A DNA stretch of 59,757 bases, from positions 1 to 59,757 of the IMG/VR virus record IMGVR_UViG_3300027983_000018, one strand, 5' to 3'. This document shows positions 14,119 through 22,748 of this stretch, piece by piece. Each line of letters starts with the position of its first letter. The first letter of the stretch is position 1. Made by a program: the position numbers and the translations under genes. This DNA comes from a virus. Below the pieces are notes generated by a model. The model was not told the DNA's origin and did no database searches. It was given only the letters and a program-made list of their open reading frames with translations.

Positions 14119-14508
14119 ATGGCTGAAAAAAATCAAGGAAACATGATGATTGTTTCTCAAGAACATTTAGGTAAAAAAACATTCTCTTTAATTCCTGTAA
14201 CAACAGATTGTCCTTTTGTGGAATGCATGTACCTTCCAGAAAGAAAAGAGTTAGCAATAATCTCTAAAGTAAAGAAGGAGACGTTTCATTTCTTCACACG
14301 AGTTGATGCTCAAGGAGACGTTGTTCCTACTAAAAAAGCAAGAATTAACGGTAAGACTCATGCTGAAGAGAGAAAACAAATTGAAACTTTTTATGAGTAC
14401 TATCTTACAGCTGAGAAAGATATTTTGGCGTTCATCAATTTGTTTGCTTTAAATTCTGAAGGATTTAAAATTTCAAGTTACATTCAACCAGTATTGAAGA
14501 AAGTGTGA
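14119..14508 (+). CDS. Hypothetical protein, 129 aa, in its own transcription unit
   Basis: Starts M-A-E-K-N-Q-G-N-M-M. It has strand-like segments around V-E-C-M-Y-L-P-E-R-K (35-44) and E-L-A-I-I-S-K-V (45-52), then a helical C-terminus. A promoter-like box directly upstream and a terminator directly downstream imply separate, possibly high-level expression, as for the SSB. No family recognised. It sits just ahead of the DNA polymerase, so a replication accessory is plausible. Confidence 0.65.
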   Translation: MAEKNQGNMMIVSQEHLGKKTFSLIPVTTDCPFVECMYLPERKELAIISKVKKETFHFFTRVDAQGDVVPTKKARINGKTHAEERKQIETFYEYYLTAEKDILAFINLFALNSEGFKISSYIQPVLKKV

Positions 14509-14527
14509 TGACGAATTATTAATTTTT

Positions 14528-14555
14528 AAAGGGGTGTTTACGCACCCCTTTTTTT
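14528..14555 (+). terminator. Rho-independent terminator
   Basis: Stem AAAGGGGTG / CACCCCTTT with a 6-base loop and a T run, 19 bases after the stop at 14508 and 10 bases before the polymerase start. Confidence 0.85.
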
Positions 14556-14565
14556 ATCTAAAAGA

Positions 14566-16593
14566 ATGGTACTAGCAAAAGGATACATATATGATTACGA
14601 AACAGTTGTTAACTGCTTTGTTGCTTGTTTTGTGAATGTACAAAACTCTAACGACATTATTATTTTTGAAGTTAGTGATGAAAAAAATCAAATCAAAGAG
14701 TTCATTGATTTCTTAGAACAAGCAATAGAAAAAAAAACATTTCTTGTTTCTTACAATGGATTAAAGTTTGACAACCAAGTTTCCAGACACATCTTAGGAA
14801 AGAAAATTACGTTACTTCGTTCAACGAGCAAGGAAGTTTACGATTACATTTATAAAGGAGCTCAAGAAGTTATTAAAAGATCTAGGGATAGAGAGTTTCC
14901 AATGTATCATCCAAAAAACAATGAGTTTAGGGAATGTGATATTTTAGCAATCAACAACTACGACAACCCTGCTAAGATGAGTTCTCTTAAATGGTTGCAG
15001 TACAGTATGGATTGGCACAATGTAGAGGACATGGAAAAACCGTTTAATGAATTACATAACTCGCAAGACATCCTGTGCCTTAAAGCTTACTGCATCAACG
15101 ACTGCCTGTCAACAAAGAAATTGTTAATTAAGAATAAGTCTGAAATTTTATTGAGACAGAACTTAACCAAACATTTCAAAATTCCTTTACAAAATCACTC
15201 TGAACCAAAGCTAGCAAAAAGCATTTTCCTAAAACTTCTTGCAGAAAAAATGCAGATTTCCGAAAGCACTTTAAAGCAAATGAAAACGTACAGGAAAAAG
15301 ATAAAACTAAGTGAGGTAATTTTACCATACATTCGTTTTACAACTCCTGTATTGAAAGGAACATTATCTACATTTAAACGATTGGTGTTGGATGGAGAGA
15401 ATTTAAAAGGCTCTTTCAAAGAAGAAGTTACTTACCGAGGATTAACATTGTCTTTTGCATTAGGTGGCATACACGGAGCTAAAAAAGGCATCTATAAGTC
15501 ATGTAAAGATTTTATTATAAAGTCTTTTGACGTAACTTCATATTACCCAAATTTAGCCATAAGAAATAAATGGGCTCCAGCACATATTCCAAAAGAAGCT
15601 TTCTGTGAAATTTATGAAAGTTTCTTTGAAGACAGAAAGCTTTATCCTAAAAGCAATCCACTAAATTACGTTTACAAAATTTTATTAAACGCAACTTATG
15701 GGTTGTCAAATGAAGATAATTCTTTCTTAAAGGATTCTTTGTTTACCATGCAAATAACATGCAACGGACAGCTACTGTTAGTTATGTTGATGGAAGATAT
15801 TTGTGAAAACATTCCAGGGGCAAGACCTTTGATGATTAACACAGATGGTAGTGAGATAATTATACCTCGTGAGTATGAAGCAAAGTATCTTGAGATTTGT
15901 GAGAAGTGGGAGAAAATAACAAGCCTGAACCTTGAGTACGAAGATTACGAAAAGCTAATCATTGGAGACGTAAATAATTATATTGGTATTTACAAAGGAA
16001 AAGAAATCAAAGAAGAGGAAGCTCTTTCATTGATAAAGCAAACACCTAAGCCATTAATTAAAAAGACAAAGGACGGAAAGTTCAATCACTACAAAACAAA
16101 AGAAAAAGGTCGATTTGAAATTGACAAAGCTCTTCACAAAAACAAAAGCTACAGAGTAAACAGGATTGCCTTATACAATTACTTTGTACACAACAAGCAA
16201 CCAGAGATGACAATAAGTGAAAACAAAAACATTTTTGATTACTGTGCAGGAGTAAGAATGAAAGGTCAATGGAAGTTAAACGCTACTTGTGTAACAGATG
16301 GAAGCGTTATTGGAACCAAGCTACCAAAAACCCTAAGATACTACATTGCAAACAAAGGATGTAAGTTTATAAAAGTAAAAGAAATTTTTACTGAGGGAGA
16401 ATTAACTGAGGTTAAAAACATAAAACTCGAAGCACAAAACTGCTTAGAGCAAGAAGCAAATAGAATAAATCCAGACAAAAAATTTGAAGAGTACAACTTA
16501 AACTTGTCCTTCTATATTAAGAAAATCAGAAAAGAAATCGAAAGTCTTGATCCAAAACATTCACAAGCAGCAATGAATTTTTATGAAATCTAA
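14566..16593 (+). CDS. Family B DNA polymerase with 3'-5' exonuclease, 675 aa
   Basis: Exonuclease motifs: Y-D-Y-E-T (D10, E12), S-Y-N-G-L-K-F-D-N (62-70) and Y-C-I-N-D-C (175-180). Polymerase motif A is F-D-V-T-S-Y-Y-P-N (D322), motif B K-I-L-L-N-A-T-Y-G (371-379), and motif C I-N-T-D-G-S-E (424-430). The usual first Asp of Y-x-D-T-D is therefore Asn, while the second (D427) is kept. The length is near that of compact phage family B enzymes. No terminal-protein gene was recognised, and a TOPRIM primase is encoded nearby, so RNA-primed synthesis is likely. The 3' end overlaps the next gene by 11 bases. Confidence 0.9.
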   Translation: MVLAKGYIYDYETVVNCFVACFVNVQNSNDIIIFEVSDEKNQIKEFIDFLEQAIEKKTFLVSYNGLKFDNQVSRHILGKKITLLRSTSKEVYDYIYKGAQEVIKRSRDREFPMYHPKNNEFRECDILAINNYDNPAKMSSLKWLQYSMDWHNVEDMEKPFNELHNSQDILCLKAYCINDCLSTKKLLIKNKSEILLRQNLTKHFKIPLQNHSEPKLAKSIFLKLLAEKMQISESTLKQMKTYRKKIKLSEVILPYIRFTTPVLKGTLSTFKRLVLDGENLKGSFKEEVTYRGLTLSFALGGIHGAKKGIYKSCKDFIIKSFDVTSYYPNLAIRNKWAPAHIPKEAFCEIYESFFEDRKLYPKSNPLNYVYKILLNATYGLSNEDNSFLKDSLFTMQITCNGQLLLVMLMEDICENIPGARPLMINTDGSEIIIPREYEAKYLEICEKWEKITSLNLEYEDYEKLIIGDVNNYIGIYKGKEIKEEEALSLIKQTPKPLIKKTKDGKFNHYKTKEKGRFEIDKALHKNKSYRVNRIALYNYFVHNKQPEMTISENKNIFDYCAGVRMKGQWKLNATCVTDGSVIGTKLPKTLRYYIANKGCKFIKVKEIFTEGELTEVKNIKLEAQNCLEQEANRINPDKKFEEYNLNLSFYIKKIRKEIESLDPKHSQAAMNFYEI

Positions 16594-18037
16594 AACAACA
16601 ACAGAAGAATTTTTAAGAAACACACCGCTTCCAGAACAAACAGAAACTTATACTGTTATCTCACACGGAAGCGTAATAGACAAAGCTAGAGAAGTTCTAG
16701 CTTTAAACGGCTTTACCATAAAGGAAGAGCTATATAAAGGATCAGCAACAGGAGAAGTAGCATTGGGGTTTTTCCATTTGGAAAACGACAATGATCCTGA
16801 CATGGGTATGACTCTTAACTGGGCTAATTCTTACAACAAAAAGTTAAGATTTGGTTGTAGTATTGGAGGATTTATTTACGCAAATAAAGTGCAATTTGTA
16901 ACAGACGAAAGTAAAGCAAATTGGATTAGAAAACATACAGGTACCGCATTAGAAGAAACAAATGAAATAATTACAGCAATGGTTGAACAAGCACACGATC
17001 ACTTTGAGAAGATTATTAAAATGAAAAACAAATTCATTAAGCAAGAAGTGTCTGATAAAGATTACGCAAAGCTGATGGGTCTTCTTTATTTTGATAAACA
17101 AATAATGACTTCTGAGCAAATCAATGTTGTAAAAAGAGAGTACAAAAAACCGTCATTCCAATGTGACCACAAAGGAACATTATGGGGACTCTACAAGATC
17201 ATCATGTATGCAGTAGTAGATCAAACATCAGACAAGTGGTACAACCAACAAGTTCAATTGAACAATTACATCCAGGTGATGTTTAACATTGCCAAAGAAG
17301 AAATTGTATCTGAATTTACCATAGATGATATGGATGATGACATTGAAACATTACAGGAAGATTCTGAAGAGACTCAAGAAAACAACCTTACTGAAGAGCA
17401 AATAGAATTAATCAAAGAAGAGTATGAACCAAAAACGTCAGGTGATGATTTTGACATTGATGTAAAAACCACAACGTTTCCTAAGCCAACAATATTTGGT
17501 GCTGAATCTCAAGAAGAAGAAGATGAAGTAATGAAGGCTTTGATTGAGGCAGGGTTAGCTCCAGAACAATTAACAAGTTCTGACAAGGCTATGATGGCAG
17601 ATGTGATTGATGAACTAGAGCACGAAGAAACTATACCCGAAGTACATGTTCCTTGGAAAACGGATGAAGATTCAGATGAATGCATTCTTCCTAAAGCAGA
17701 AAAGAAACAAGTCTTAGAATTAGATTTTGATGAAGTTGAAGAGATAATCTTTTTAGAAGAAGACGAAGACTTCGTAATACTAGAAGAAGAAGATGACTTG
17801 TTAAGCCTAACAGACGATGAGGAGTTAACGTTGAAAGTAACTTTAACCGCGGAGGAAATGGTAGCTCCTGTAAAAATAATTGCTCCGCCAGTTAAGCCTG
17901 TTGAAGTTGATGAAGAAGCATTAGCGTTTGCTAATAAGCATTACTCATCAGTTATTGATCCTGAAATTAAAGTAGTCGAAGGAAAGAATTGCAAAATATG
18001 TACGATTAAAAACACAGGTGACACGTTTGTAATTTAA
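16583..18037 (+). CDS. DUF932-like protein with long acidic C-terminus, 484 aa
   Basis: The N-terminal part has N-D-P-D-M-G-M-T-L-N-W-A-N-S-Y then L-R-F-G-C-S-I-G-G-F-I-Y (about 68-102), resembling the DUF932 phage/plasmid family (N-S-x-x-G-x-x-x-L, then R-x-x-C-x-N-G). From about residue 230 the sequence is dominated by Glu and Asp (for example E-E-D-E-D-F and E-E-E-D-D-L). Such tails often mimic DNA or bind SSB/polymerase partners. Its start overlaps the polymerase stop by 11 bases. Biochemical function is unknown; it may be a recombination or replication accessory. Confidence 0.65.
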   Translation: MKSKTTTEEFLRNTPLPEQTETYTVISHGSVIDKAREVLALNGFTIKEELYKGSATGEVALGFFHLENDNDPDMGMTLNWANSYNKKLRFGCSIGGFIYANKVQFVTDESKANWIRKHTGTALEETNEIITAMVEQAHDHFEKIIKMKNKFIKQEVSDKDYAKLMGLLYFDKQIMTSEQINVVKREYKKPSFQCDHKGTLWGLYKIIMYAVVDQTSDKWYNQQVQLNNYIQVMFNIAKEEIVSEFTIDDMDDDIETLQEDSEETQENNLTEEQIELIKEEYEPKTSGDDFDIDVKTTTFPKPTIFGAESQEEEDEVMKALIEAGLAPEQLTSSDKAMMADVIDELEHEETIPEVHVPWKTDEDSDECILPKAEKKQVLELDFDEVEEIIFLEEDEDFVILEEEDDLLSLTDDEELTLKVTLTAEEMVAPVKIIAPPVKPVEVDEEALAFANKHYSSVIDPEIKVVEGKNCKICTIKNTGDTFVI

Positions 18038-18044
18038 TAAACTT

Positions 18045-18077
18045 ACGGTCCAGGTAAATCTGGGCCGTTAAATTTTT
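18045..18077 (+). terminator. Rho-independent terminator
   Basis: Stem ACGGTCCAG / CTGGGCCGT (9 bp, one G-U) with a short loop, then TAAATTTTT. It lies between the DUF932-like gene and the helicase gene. Confidence 0.75.
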
Positions 18078-18081
18078 AATA

Positions 18082-19368
18082 ATGAAAACAATTTTTGAAT
18101 CTAGAAAAACCGAAATAACATACACTGCTGGACAAACAGAAGCATTAACCAAAATCAGCAATTTTTTAAAAACAGATGATTCATTTTTCTTATTAGCAGG
18201 TTATTCAGGTTGCGGTAAAACGACAATCGCTGAAAACATTGCTAACTTTACAAATGCAAGTATTTTAGCACCAACCAATGCAGCATTAAACCGACTGAGA
18301 GAAAAGATAGATAATGAAAAATTAAGTTACGCTACAATCCATCGTGCATTATATGGAGGGATAGATACATCTAAAGTACAAAGAGGACTTTTACCAAGAA
18401 AAACATACATCATTGATGAAGCATCTATGATTGATGCATTCATCCTGAATGACTTAATCAAGCAAGCAATATTAAAGAGGAACAAATTAATAATTATAGG
18501 TGACAGTTTTCAATTAGAACCTGTTGGAAAAGACCCTTTCCTGTTTAAGTGGAATTTAATAAAGCCCGAAATATTTAAAAAAGAAAACTTTCATGAATTA
18601 AATGAAGTAAAAAGATACGACGGAGATTTACTTACAATTGCTACGAGTTTAAGAACAAATAATAAACCCGAAATAAAACTACCCGCTTCAGGTGATTTAA
18701 CAATCGTTAGTAAGTTTTCTAAACAATTGAGTAAAGACATAAAAGAAAATAGCTCTTATGTTGTAATAACATCAACAAATGCTACTCGCGTAGACTACAA
18801 CAAAAAGATAAGAGAGTATCGATACAAGTTAGATCCAGAAGAACTAAACTACATTCAAAAGAATGAAAAAATAGTTAGTGTTTCAAATTCTGTTTTTTAT
18901 TCAAACGGTGAAATTTTCACAGTAAGTGATCCAAGATTAGAGTATGAGTTTGAAATTACAAAGCTTGACAAAAACGAGGTTGAAAAAAAATACAAGGTTT
19001 TAATTTACGATTATGACAATGGAAAGAAATTGTTTTTTGTGCCTGATTTAATGGAGCCGTCTTTACATGGAGCAGAATTAGTTGAAGCATTTGAAAACAA
19101 CAAGTTTCAATTCCCTTACAAATTAAGAAATCTGTTGTTTGAAAAAACTTTCAAGTTCTTGAAATTCAACAGAGTTTATACAATCTGTACTTACGGATAT
19201 GCAATTTCATGCCACAAAGCTCAAGGTCAAGAATGGAACAACATATACATAGACGCGTCGTGGCTAATGCCTATATGGAATCACGCAAGATGGTTCTACA
19301 CAGCAATTACACGAGCTAAGCTAAAAGTAGAAATTAAAAAAACAGCATATCTTAAAATAATAGAATGA
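18082..19368 (+). CDS. Dda/RecD-like SF1B DNA helicase, 428 aa
   Basis: Walker A A-G-Y-S-G-C-G-K-T-T (39-48), motif Ia A-P-T-N-A-A (63-68), motif II I-I-D-E-A-S (110-115), motif III G-D-S-F-Q-L (140-145). Near the end is H-K-A-Q-G-Q-E-W (motif V) and Y-T-A-I-T-R-A-K (motif VI). The length matches T4 Dda (439 aa). It would translocate 5'-3', clear proteins from DNA and help start replication or recombination. The stop overlaps the next mini-ORF start (ATGA). The upstream gene is ended by a terminator 5 bases before this start. Confidence 0.9.
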   Translation: MKTIFESRKTEITYTAGQTEALTKISNFLKTDDSFFLLAGYSGCGKTTIAENIANFTNASILAPTNAALNRLREKIDNEKLSYATIHRALYGGIDTSKVQRGLLPRKTYIIDEASMIDAFILNDLIKQAILKRNKLIIIGDSFQLEPVGKDPFLFKWNLIKPEIFKKENFHELNEVKRYDGDLLTIATSLRTNNKPEIKLPASGDLTIVSKFSKQLSKDIKENSSYVVITSTNATRVDYNKKIREYRYKLDPEELNYIQKNEKIVSVSNSVFYSNGEIFTVSDPRLEYEFEITKLDKNEVEKKYKVLIYDYDNGKKLFFVPDLMEPSLHGAELVEAFENNKFQFPYKLRNLLFEKTFKFLKFNRVYTICTYGYAISCHKAQGQEWNNIYIDASWLMPIWNHARWFYTAITRAKLKVEIKKTAYLKIIE

Positions 19369-19406
19369 GAACCTGGACAATACGTAAAATAAAAGAACAA
19401 GTATGA
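19365..19406 (+). CDS. 13-codon coupling ORF
   Basis: ATG at 19365 overlaps the helicase stop (ATGA) and its own TGA at 19404-19406 overlaps the next ATG at 19403 (ATGA again). The product starts M-R-T-W-T-I-R-K. It fills a 34-base gap exactly, which suggests a role in passing ribosomes on rather than a functional peptide. Confidence 0.3.
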   Translation: MRTWTIRKIKEQV

Positions 19407-19663
19407 GCTTCTCAATTACAATCAGTGCAGAATCGTTAAGCGTCAATACACCGCACAGTTCAGGAACAATGTCAGTAGAGCTAATAGTATCCAGCGTATC
19501 TGAAGTTTTAGATCAAATAGAAACCAAGGATATGCTAAAAAACCTAGAAGATGATCTAACTACAGATTTTTGTTTAAACAGAGTAACCATTGAAGAATGC
19601 ATTGAACACTTTGGTGTTGCAAAAATGAGAGACGCAGTTATAGAAGCATTAATGTATGAGTAA
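19403..19663 (+). CDS. Hypothetical protein, 86 aa
   Basis: Begins with an S/T-rich strand-like segment and has an acidic helical C-terminus (I-E-E-C-I-E-H-F). It overlaps the next gene by 8 bases. First member of a run of small unknown genes downstream of the helicase. No motif recognised. Confidence 0.6.
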   Translation: MSFSITISAESLSVNTPHSSGTMSVELIVSSVSEVLDQIETKDMLKNLEDDLTTDFCLNRVTIEECIEHFGVAKMRDAVIEALMYE

Positions 19664-19925
19664 AGCAAAAAGCATATACCAAAATGCAAGAGAAAAAGGA
19701 ATCCATTTAGAATGCACTTGTGCTCAAATACCTGAATACAAATGGGATGAGCTATATGAAAATGCTACCAGAGCAAACAAAAAAATTGTAAACAAAATTG
19801 TACGTGACGCAGGATGCTGTGACGGATGGTTAACTCACAGAAGAAACCCGTATCAGTATTTTAAAACTAAAACACATTTGATTTTAGTACACTCTGCAAC
19901 AGATTACTTCTTTAAAATAAATTAA
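19656..19925 (+). CDS. Hypothetical protein, 89 aa, Cys-rich
   Basis: Contains C-T-C near residues 20-22 and G-C-C-D-G-W near 53-58, a pair of Cys clusters that could bind zinc. The rest is basic and aromatic (Y-Q-Y-F-K-T-K-T-H). Overlaps the preceding gene by 8 bases. Not recognised. Confidence 0.6.
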   Translation: MSKAKSIYQNAREKGIHLECTCAQIPEYKWDELYENATRANKKIVNKIVRDAGCCDGWLTHRRNPYQYFKTKTHLILVHSATDYFFKIN

Positions 19926-19926
19926 C

Positions 19927-20070
19927 ATGGCAGGGACAATTAAAATATTCTTTTCAGAAGAAGACTTAGAAGAATTACAAAACGGTGAAACTTTTGAATG
20001 GACATACGCCACAGAAGAAACAAACCAAGAAATAACAGTAATCCTGAAAAAAGGAGATAACCCCGATTAA
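19927..20070 (+). CDS. Small acidic protein, 47 aa
   Basis: ATG at 19927, one base after the previous stop; TAA at 20068-20070; next gene 5 bases later. The product (starts M-A-G-T-I-K-I-F-F-S) has alternating strand-like residues and a Glu-rich middle. It fills the gap between neighbours completely, and the coding periodicity looks normal. Confidence 0.55.
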   Translation: MAGTIKIFFSEEDLEELQNGETFEWTYATEETNQEITVILKKGDNPD

Positions 20071-20075
20071 GTAAG

Positions 20076-20645
20076 ATGCTAATTACAATACAAAACATTA
20101 CTTGGAACTATTCAGAGTTAAGTCAATATGACGAAGAACATTTAGGTTTATCTTACGTTGGTATTCCTGATAACATGTTAAAAAGATTCATAAAAGAATG
20201 TGCTTGGGATTCTGATTTAAAAGTTCCACCCCATTATTATGAAGAAGATTTAGAAAGCATGACTGGAGGACATGAGTGTTACAATGCAGACACACAAATT
20301 GTCCTGATGAATTGGTTGAATGATAAAAGAAGAAAATACAATTTAGATTACAGAGGTTCTGATCCATATTGGGTATTTCATGACAGCTGTCATTCTAAAT
20401 CAGATGTTTATGGTTATGAAATGAGCCCAGTAAATGCAGATTTAGAACATTGTAGATTGTTTGAAGGAGCAGAAATGGCTAAGCATAACGGAATATATAT
20501 AAAACCTAAAACCGTTATTGAAATAGAAGAAATTTGGGATCACAGATTTGGAAATCAAAGCCAAAAATTCAACGGAAATGAAATGGTTCCTTATATGTCA
20601 GAATTAGGAGCAGAAGAATATGAACGTTTAAGGCAGGTGGACTAA
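20076..20645 (+). CDS. Hypothetical protein, 189 aa, His/Asp-rich
   Basis: The central segment W-V-F-H-D-S-C-H-S-K-S-D (about 107-118), with nearby H-E-C and E-H-C, gives several possible metal ligands. An H-D pair raises the possibility of an HD-domain hydrolase, but the spacing does not fit well. The C-terminus is acidic. Function unknown. Confidence 0.6.
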   Translation: MLITIQNITWNYSELSQYDEEHLGLSYVGIPDNMLKRFIKECAWDSDLKVPPHYYEEDLESMTGGHECYNADTQIVLMNWLNDKRRKYNLDYRGSDPYWVFHDSCHSKSDVYGYEMSPVNADLEHCRLFEGAEMAKHNGIYIKPKTVIEIEEIWDHRFGNQSQKFNGNEMVPYMSELGAEEYERLRQVD

Positions 20646-20654
20646 TATATAGAA

Positions 20655-20972
20655 ATGGAAAAGAAAGAAACCGAAGAACCCTTAATGTCACTCAGAGGGA
20701 ATGCCACACCACAGGAAGAACTCCTGTGGTTATGGAACGAAAACAAAGAACTAAAAATAGAAATTCAAAATCTAAAAATAGAAATTGGAACGTTAAACTC
20801 AGAGCTAGATGAGTTTAAATATGAAATGAAATCAACTCAGATAGGTGCAATTCTTCTAAAGCATAAAGGACACAAAAAACAAATAGAAAGTCTTAATCTG
20901 AAACTGAAAGAAATAAAAAAGGAAAACTCCACTTTCCTGGAAAAAATAATCAAACTACAAAAACCATGTTAG
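20655..20972 (+). CDS. Coiled-coil protein, 105 aa
   Basis: From residue 25 onward the sequence has heptad-like I/L spacing (for example L-K-I-E-I-Q-N-L-K-I-E-I), predicting a long coiled coil. Overlaps the next gene by 7 bases. A perfect 9-bp inverted repeat lies in its 5' coding region (20708-20730). No enzymatic motif. Confidence 0.6.
   Translation: MEKKETEEPLMSLRGNATPQEELLWLWNENKELKIEIQNLKIEIGTLNSELDEFKYEMKSTQIGAILLKHKGHKKQIESLNLKLKEIKKENSTFLEKIIKLQKPC
20708..20730. repeat. Intragenic perfect inverted repeat
   Basis: ACCACAGGA and TCCTGTGGT form a 9-bp perfect stem with loop AGAAC inside the coding region of the coiled-coil gene. No T run follows, so it is not a classical terminator. 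It could be an operator or an mRNA structure, or chance. Confidence 0.4.
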
Positions 20973-21175
20973 GACAATCACTTGAACAAGACATGCTGAT
21001 AATTAATGAGCTAGAAGCAGAACTGATTAGAGCATTAAGAATAACACAAGAGTACAAAGACAGAGTAGCAAAAGAAATGATTATGTACTCATACCCATCC
21101 TCAAAAATGAAAGAACGAGGAGCACTAAAAAGAATGCCACTCGATTTAAAACAAACACTAAACAAAGTAAAATGA
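20966..21175 (+). CDS. Hypothetical helical protein, 69 aa
   Basis: Starts inside the end of the coiled-coil gene and ends with TGA overlapping the next ATG (ATGA). Short, helical, basic at the C-terminus. Not recognised. Confidence 0.55.
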   Translation: MLGQSLEQDMLIINELEAELIRALRITQEYKDRVAKEMIMYSYPSSKMKERGALKRMPLDLKQTLNKVK

Positions 21176-21438
21176 AACACAACCTAGACCATAATAAATT
21201 TGTGAACTGGATGATTGAATCAGCAGACGACCTAAAACTATTTGGAGATAAAGTTAGAGATGCACTGCTGGAAAAAGGGGAGTTTACTATCACTACGCAA
21301 CAGTTGCTTGATGAATCGGCATACATTCCATACCACATATTATCTGATGACACGTTAGATGAATATGACCCAGACGACTTTGATAACGAATTTGAGTTGA
21401 TAAATTTACCAATTAAAGATAAAACACATGAAGATTGA
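21172..21438 (+). CDS. Hypothetical acidic protein, 88 aa
   Basis: Coupled through ATGA to the gene before it and overlapping the next by 11 bases. The C-terminal half is rich in Asp (D-E-Y-D-P-D-D-F-D). No domain seen. Confidence 0.55.
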   Translation: MKHNLDHNKFVNWMIESADDLKLFGDKVRDALLEKGEFTITTQQLLDESAYIPYHILSDDTLDEYDPDDFDNEFELINLPIKDKTHED

Positions 21439-21826
21439 AATTATAATAAAAGAAGCACCAATGTTTACTTCATACACCATTGGAGGACAATCATTTGATC
21501 TTAACAAATTAAAAATAGAGAAGGTTATAACTATTGAGGCTTGTCGTGTTGGTAAAACCAGGGTTAATACAACTATTCAGCAAGGTCAGTTCAGAGCTTC
21601 TTTTAATTGGTTAATTCCAGGATTCAGGTTAGATGCAAAAAAAGCAAGGTCTTTTATGGATTATAGTGAAAATTTGGTGTACTACTTTAAAAAGAGCAAG
21701 GTACAAGACTTAGAGTTGTATAAGAACTACATAAAGCTTTTGATGCACACTCTTATTGTTGACCAGAAAAAGTGTTCAGACATGCCCGATTTCACAATAG
21801 AATTAATTCCAACTGCATTCTTATGA
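21428..21826 (+). CDS. Hypothetical protein, 132 aa
   Basis: Mixed alpha/beta with a basic middle (A-C-R-V-G-K-T-R-V-N). The G-K-T here is not in a Walker A context. Ends in ATGA overlap with the next gene. Function unknown. Confidence 0.55.
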   Translation: MKIEIIIKEAPMFTSYTIGGQSFDLNKLKIEKVITIEACRVGKTRVNTTIQQGQFRASFNWLIPGFRLDAKKARSFMDYSENLVYYFKKSKVQDLELYKNYIKLLMHTLIVDQKKCSDMPDFTIELIPTAFL

Positions 21827-22365
21827 CAATTAAGAAGCACGATATTCTAACTGCATCATATGAAGATAAAATAAAGCTCATCAGAATCAATGTGAAGATG
21901 GTGAGCTTACTTGAAGAGTCAGATTCCTTGTACGCAAAGTATGAGAATAAGACGAGCAAGTATATAAAGTACAAAGTCAAAAAACCGTTCTTGGATTACA
22001 TTAAGTTTGTTGACAAGTTCAATTCAGTTTTTATGAAGCAGATGGGGTTGCATGCGGAAGACAAAACGATAGAGTTGATAAAAATGTTCAATGATGCATC
22101 AAAAAAAATTGATTTACTGAGTGAGGAAAAAACAGAATTAGTTTTGTTTTATTGTAAAGTATCCAGTGTGTATGATGATTTAATCTTAATGTACTACACG
22201 GATTTAACAATGGAGCATTTAAAAGAATTGTCATTAAACGTACTTGAGGCAATAGAAAAACAATTTAAAAACGTATTAACAATTACAGATCCAGAAGGAA
22301 ACGGGGTGTCAGACATCACTAAGTCCTTCAATAGATTAGGAAACAACATCTTATATAAAGTATAA
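21823..22365 (+). CDS. Hypothetical helical protein, 180 aa
   Basis: I chose the ATG at 21823 because it overlaps the preceding stop (ATGA); the frame is open up to 21772. Lysine- and leucine-rich, almost wholly helical, with no catalytic residues recognised. Its stop TAA overlaps the next start (TAATG). Could be a small structural or adaptor protein. Confidence 0.6.
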   Translation: MTIKKHDILTASYEDKIKLIRINVKMVSLLEESDSLYAKYENKTSKYIKYKVKKPFLDYIKFVDKFNSVFMKQMGLHAEDKTIELIKMFNDASKKIDLLSEEKTELVLFYCKVSSVYDDLILMYYTDLTMEHLKELSLNVLEAIEKQFKNVLTITDPEGNGVSDITKSFNRLGNNILYKV

Positions 22366-22745
22366 TGAATAAACAATTAGAACAGGTTAAGGAATTTCAC
22401 CAAAAATTCCAACAAACAATTAGTGAAACACCTACATTGTTGAGTATTGCAGAGAGTAGACTTAGATTCAAGCTAGGTGAAGAAGAAGTGCTCGAGTACA
22501 AAGATGCAGCAGAAGAGGAAGACTTAGTTGAAGTCTTAGATGCCTTGGCAGATCAGTTGTATATCTTGTGCGGAACAATTCTAAAGCATGGTCTTCAAGA
22601 CATGATCATTCCTGCATTTGATTTAGTACACAGTAATAACATGGCTAAGCTTGGTCCGGATGGCAATCCAATCTTCAGGGAAGATGGAAAAATAATAAAG
22701 CCAGAAGGATTTCAGAAAGTCGAATTAAAAACCTTATTTAAATAA
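22365..22745 (+). CDS. MazG-like nucleoside triphosphate pyrophosphohydrolase, 126 aa
   Basis: All-alpha NTP-PPase pattern: E-F-H-Q-K-F near the start, L-R-F-K-L-G-E-E-E-V-L-E (33-44) and D-L-V-E-V-L-D-A-L-A-D-Q-L-Y (54-67) with the acidic Mg-binding residues, then H-S-N-N-M-A-K-L-G-P-D-G (89-100) with R-E-D-G-K. This matches the phage dNTP/alarmone pyrophosphatase family. It may cleanse the nucleotide pool or lower host alarmone signals; which substrate cannot be told from sequence. It ends just before the last gene of the early block. Confidence 0.85.
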   Translation: MNKQLEQVKEFHQKFQQTISETPTLLSIAESRLRFKLGEEEVLEYKDAAEEEDLVEVLDALADQLYILCGTILKHGLQDMIIPAFDLVHSNNMAKLGPDGNPIFREDGKIIKPEGFQKVELKTLFK

Positions 22746-22748
22746 TTT

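Noticed and set aside
21540-21560. G-K-T in the 132-aa protein as Walker A
   Set aside because: The preceding residues A-C-R-V lack the glycine-rich loop.
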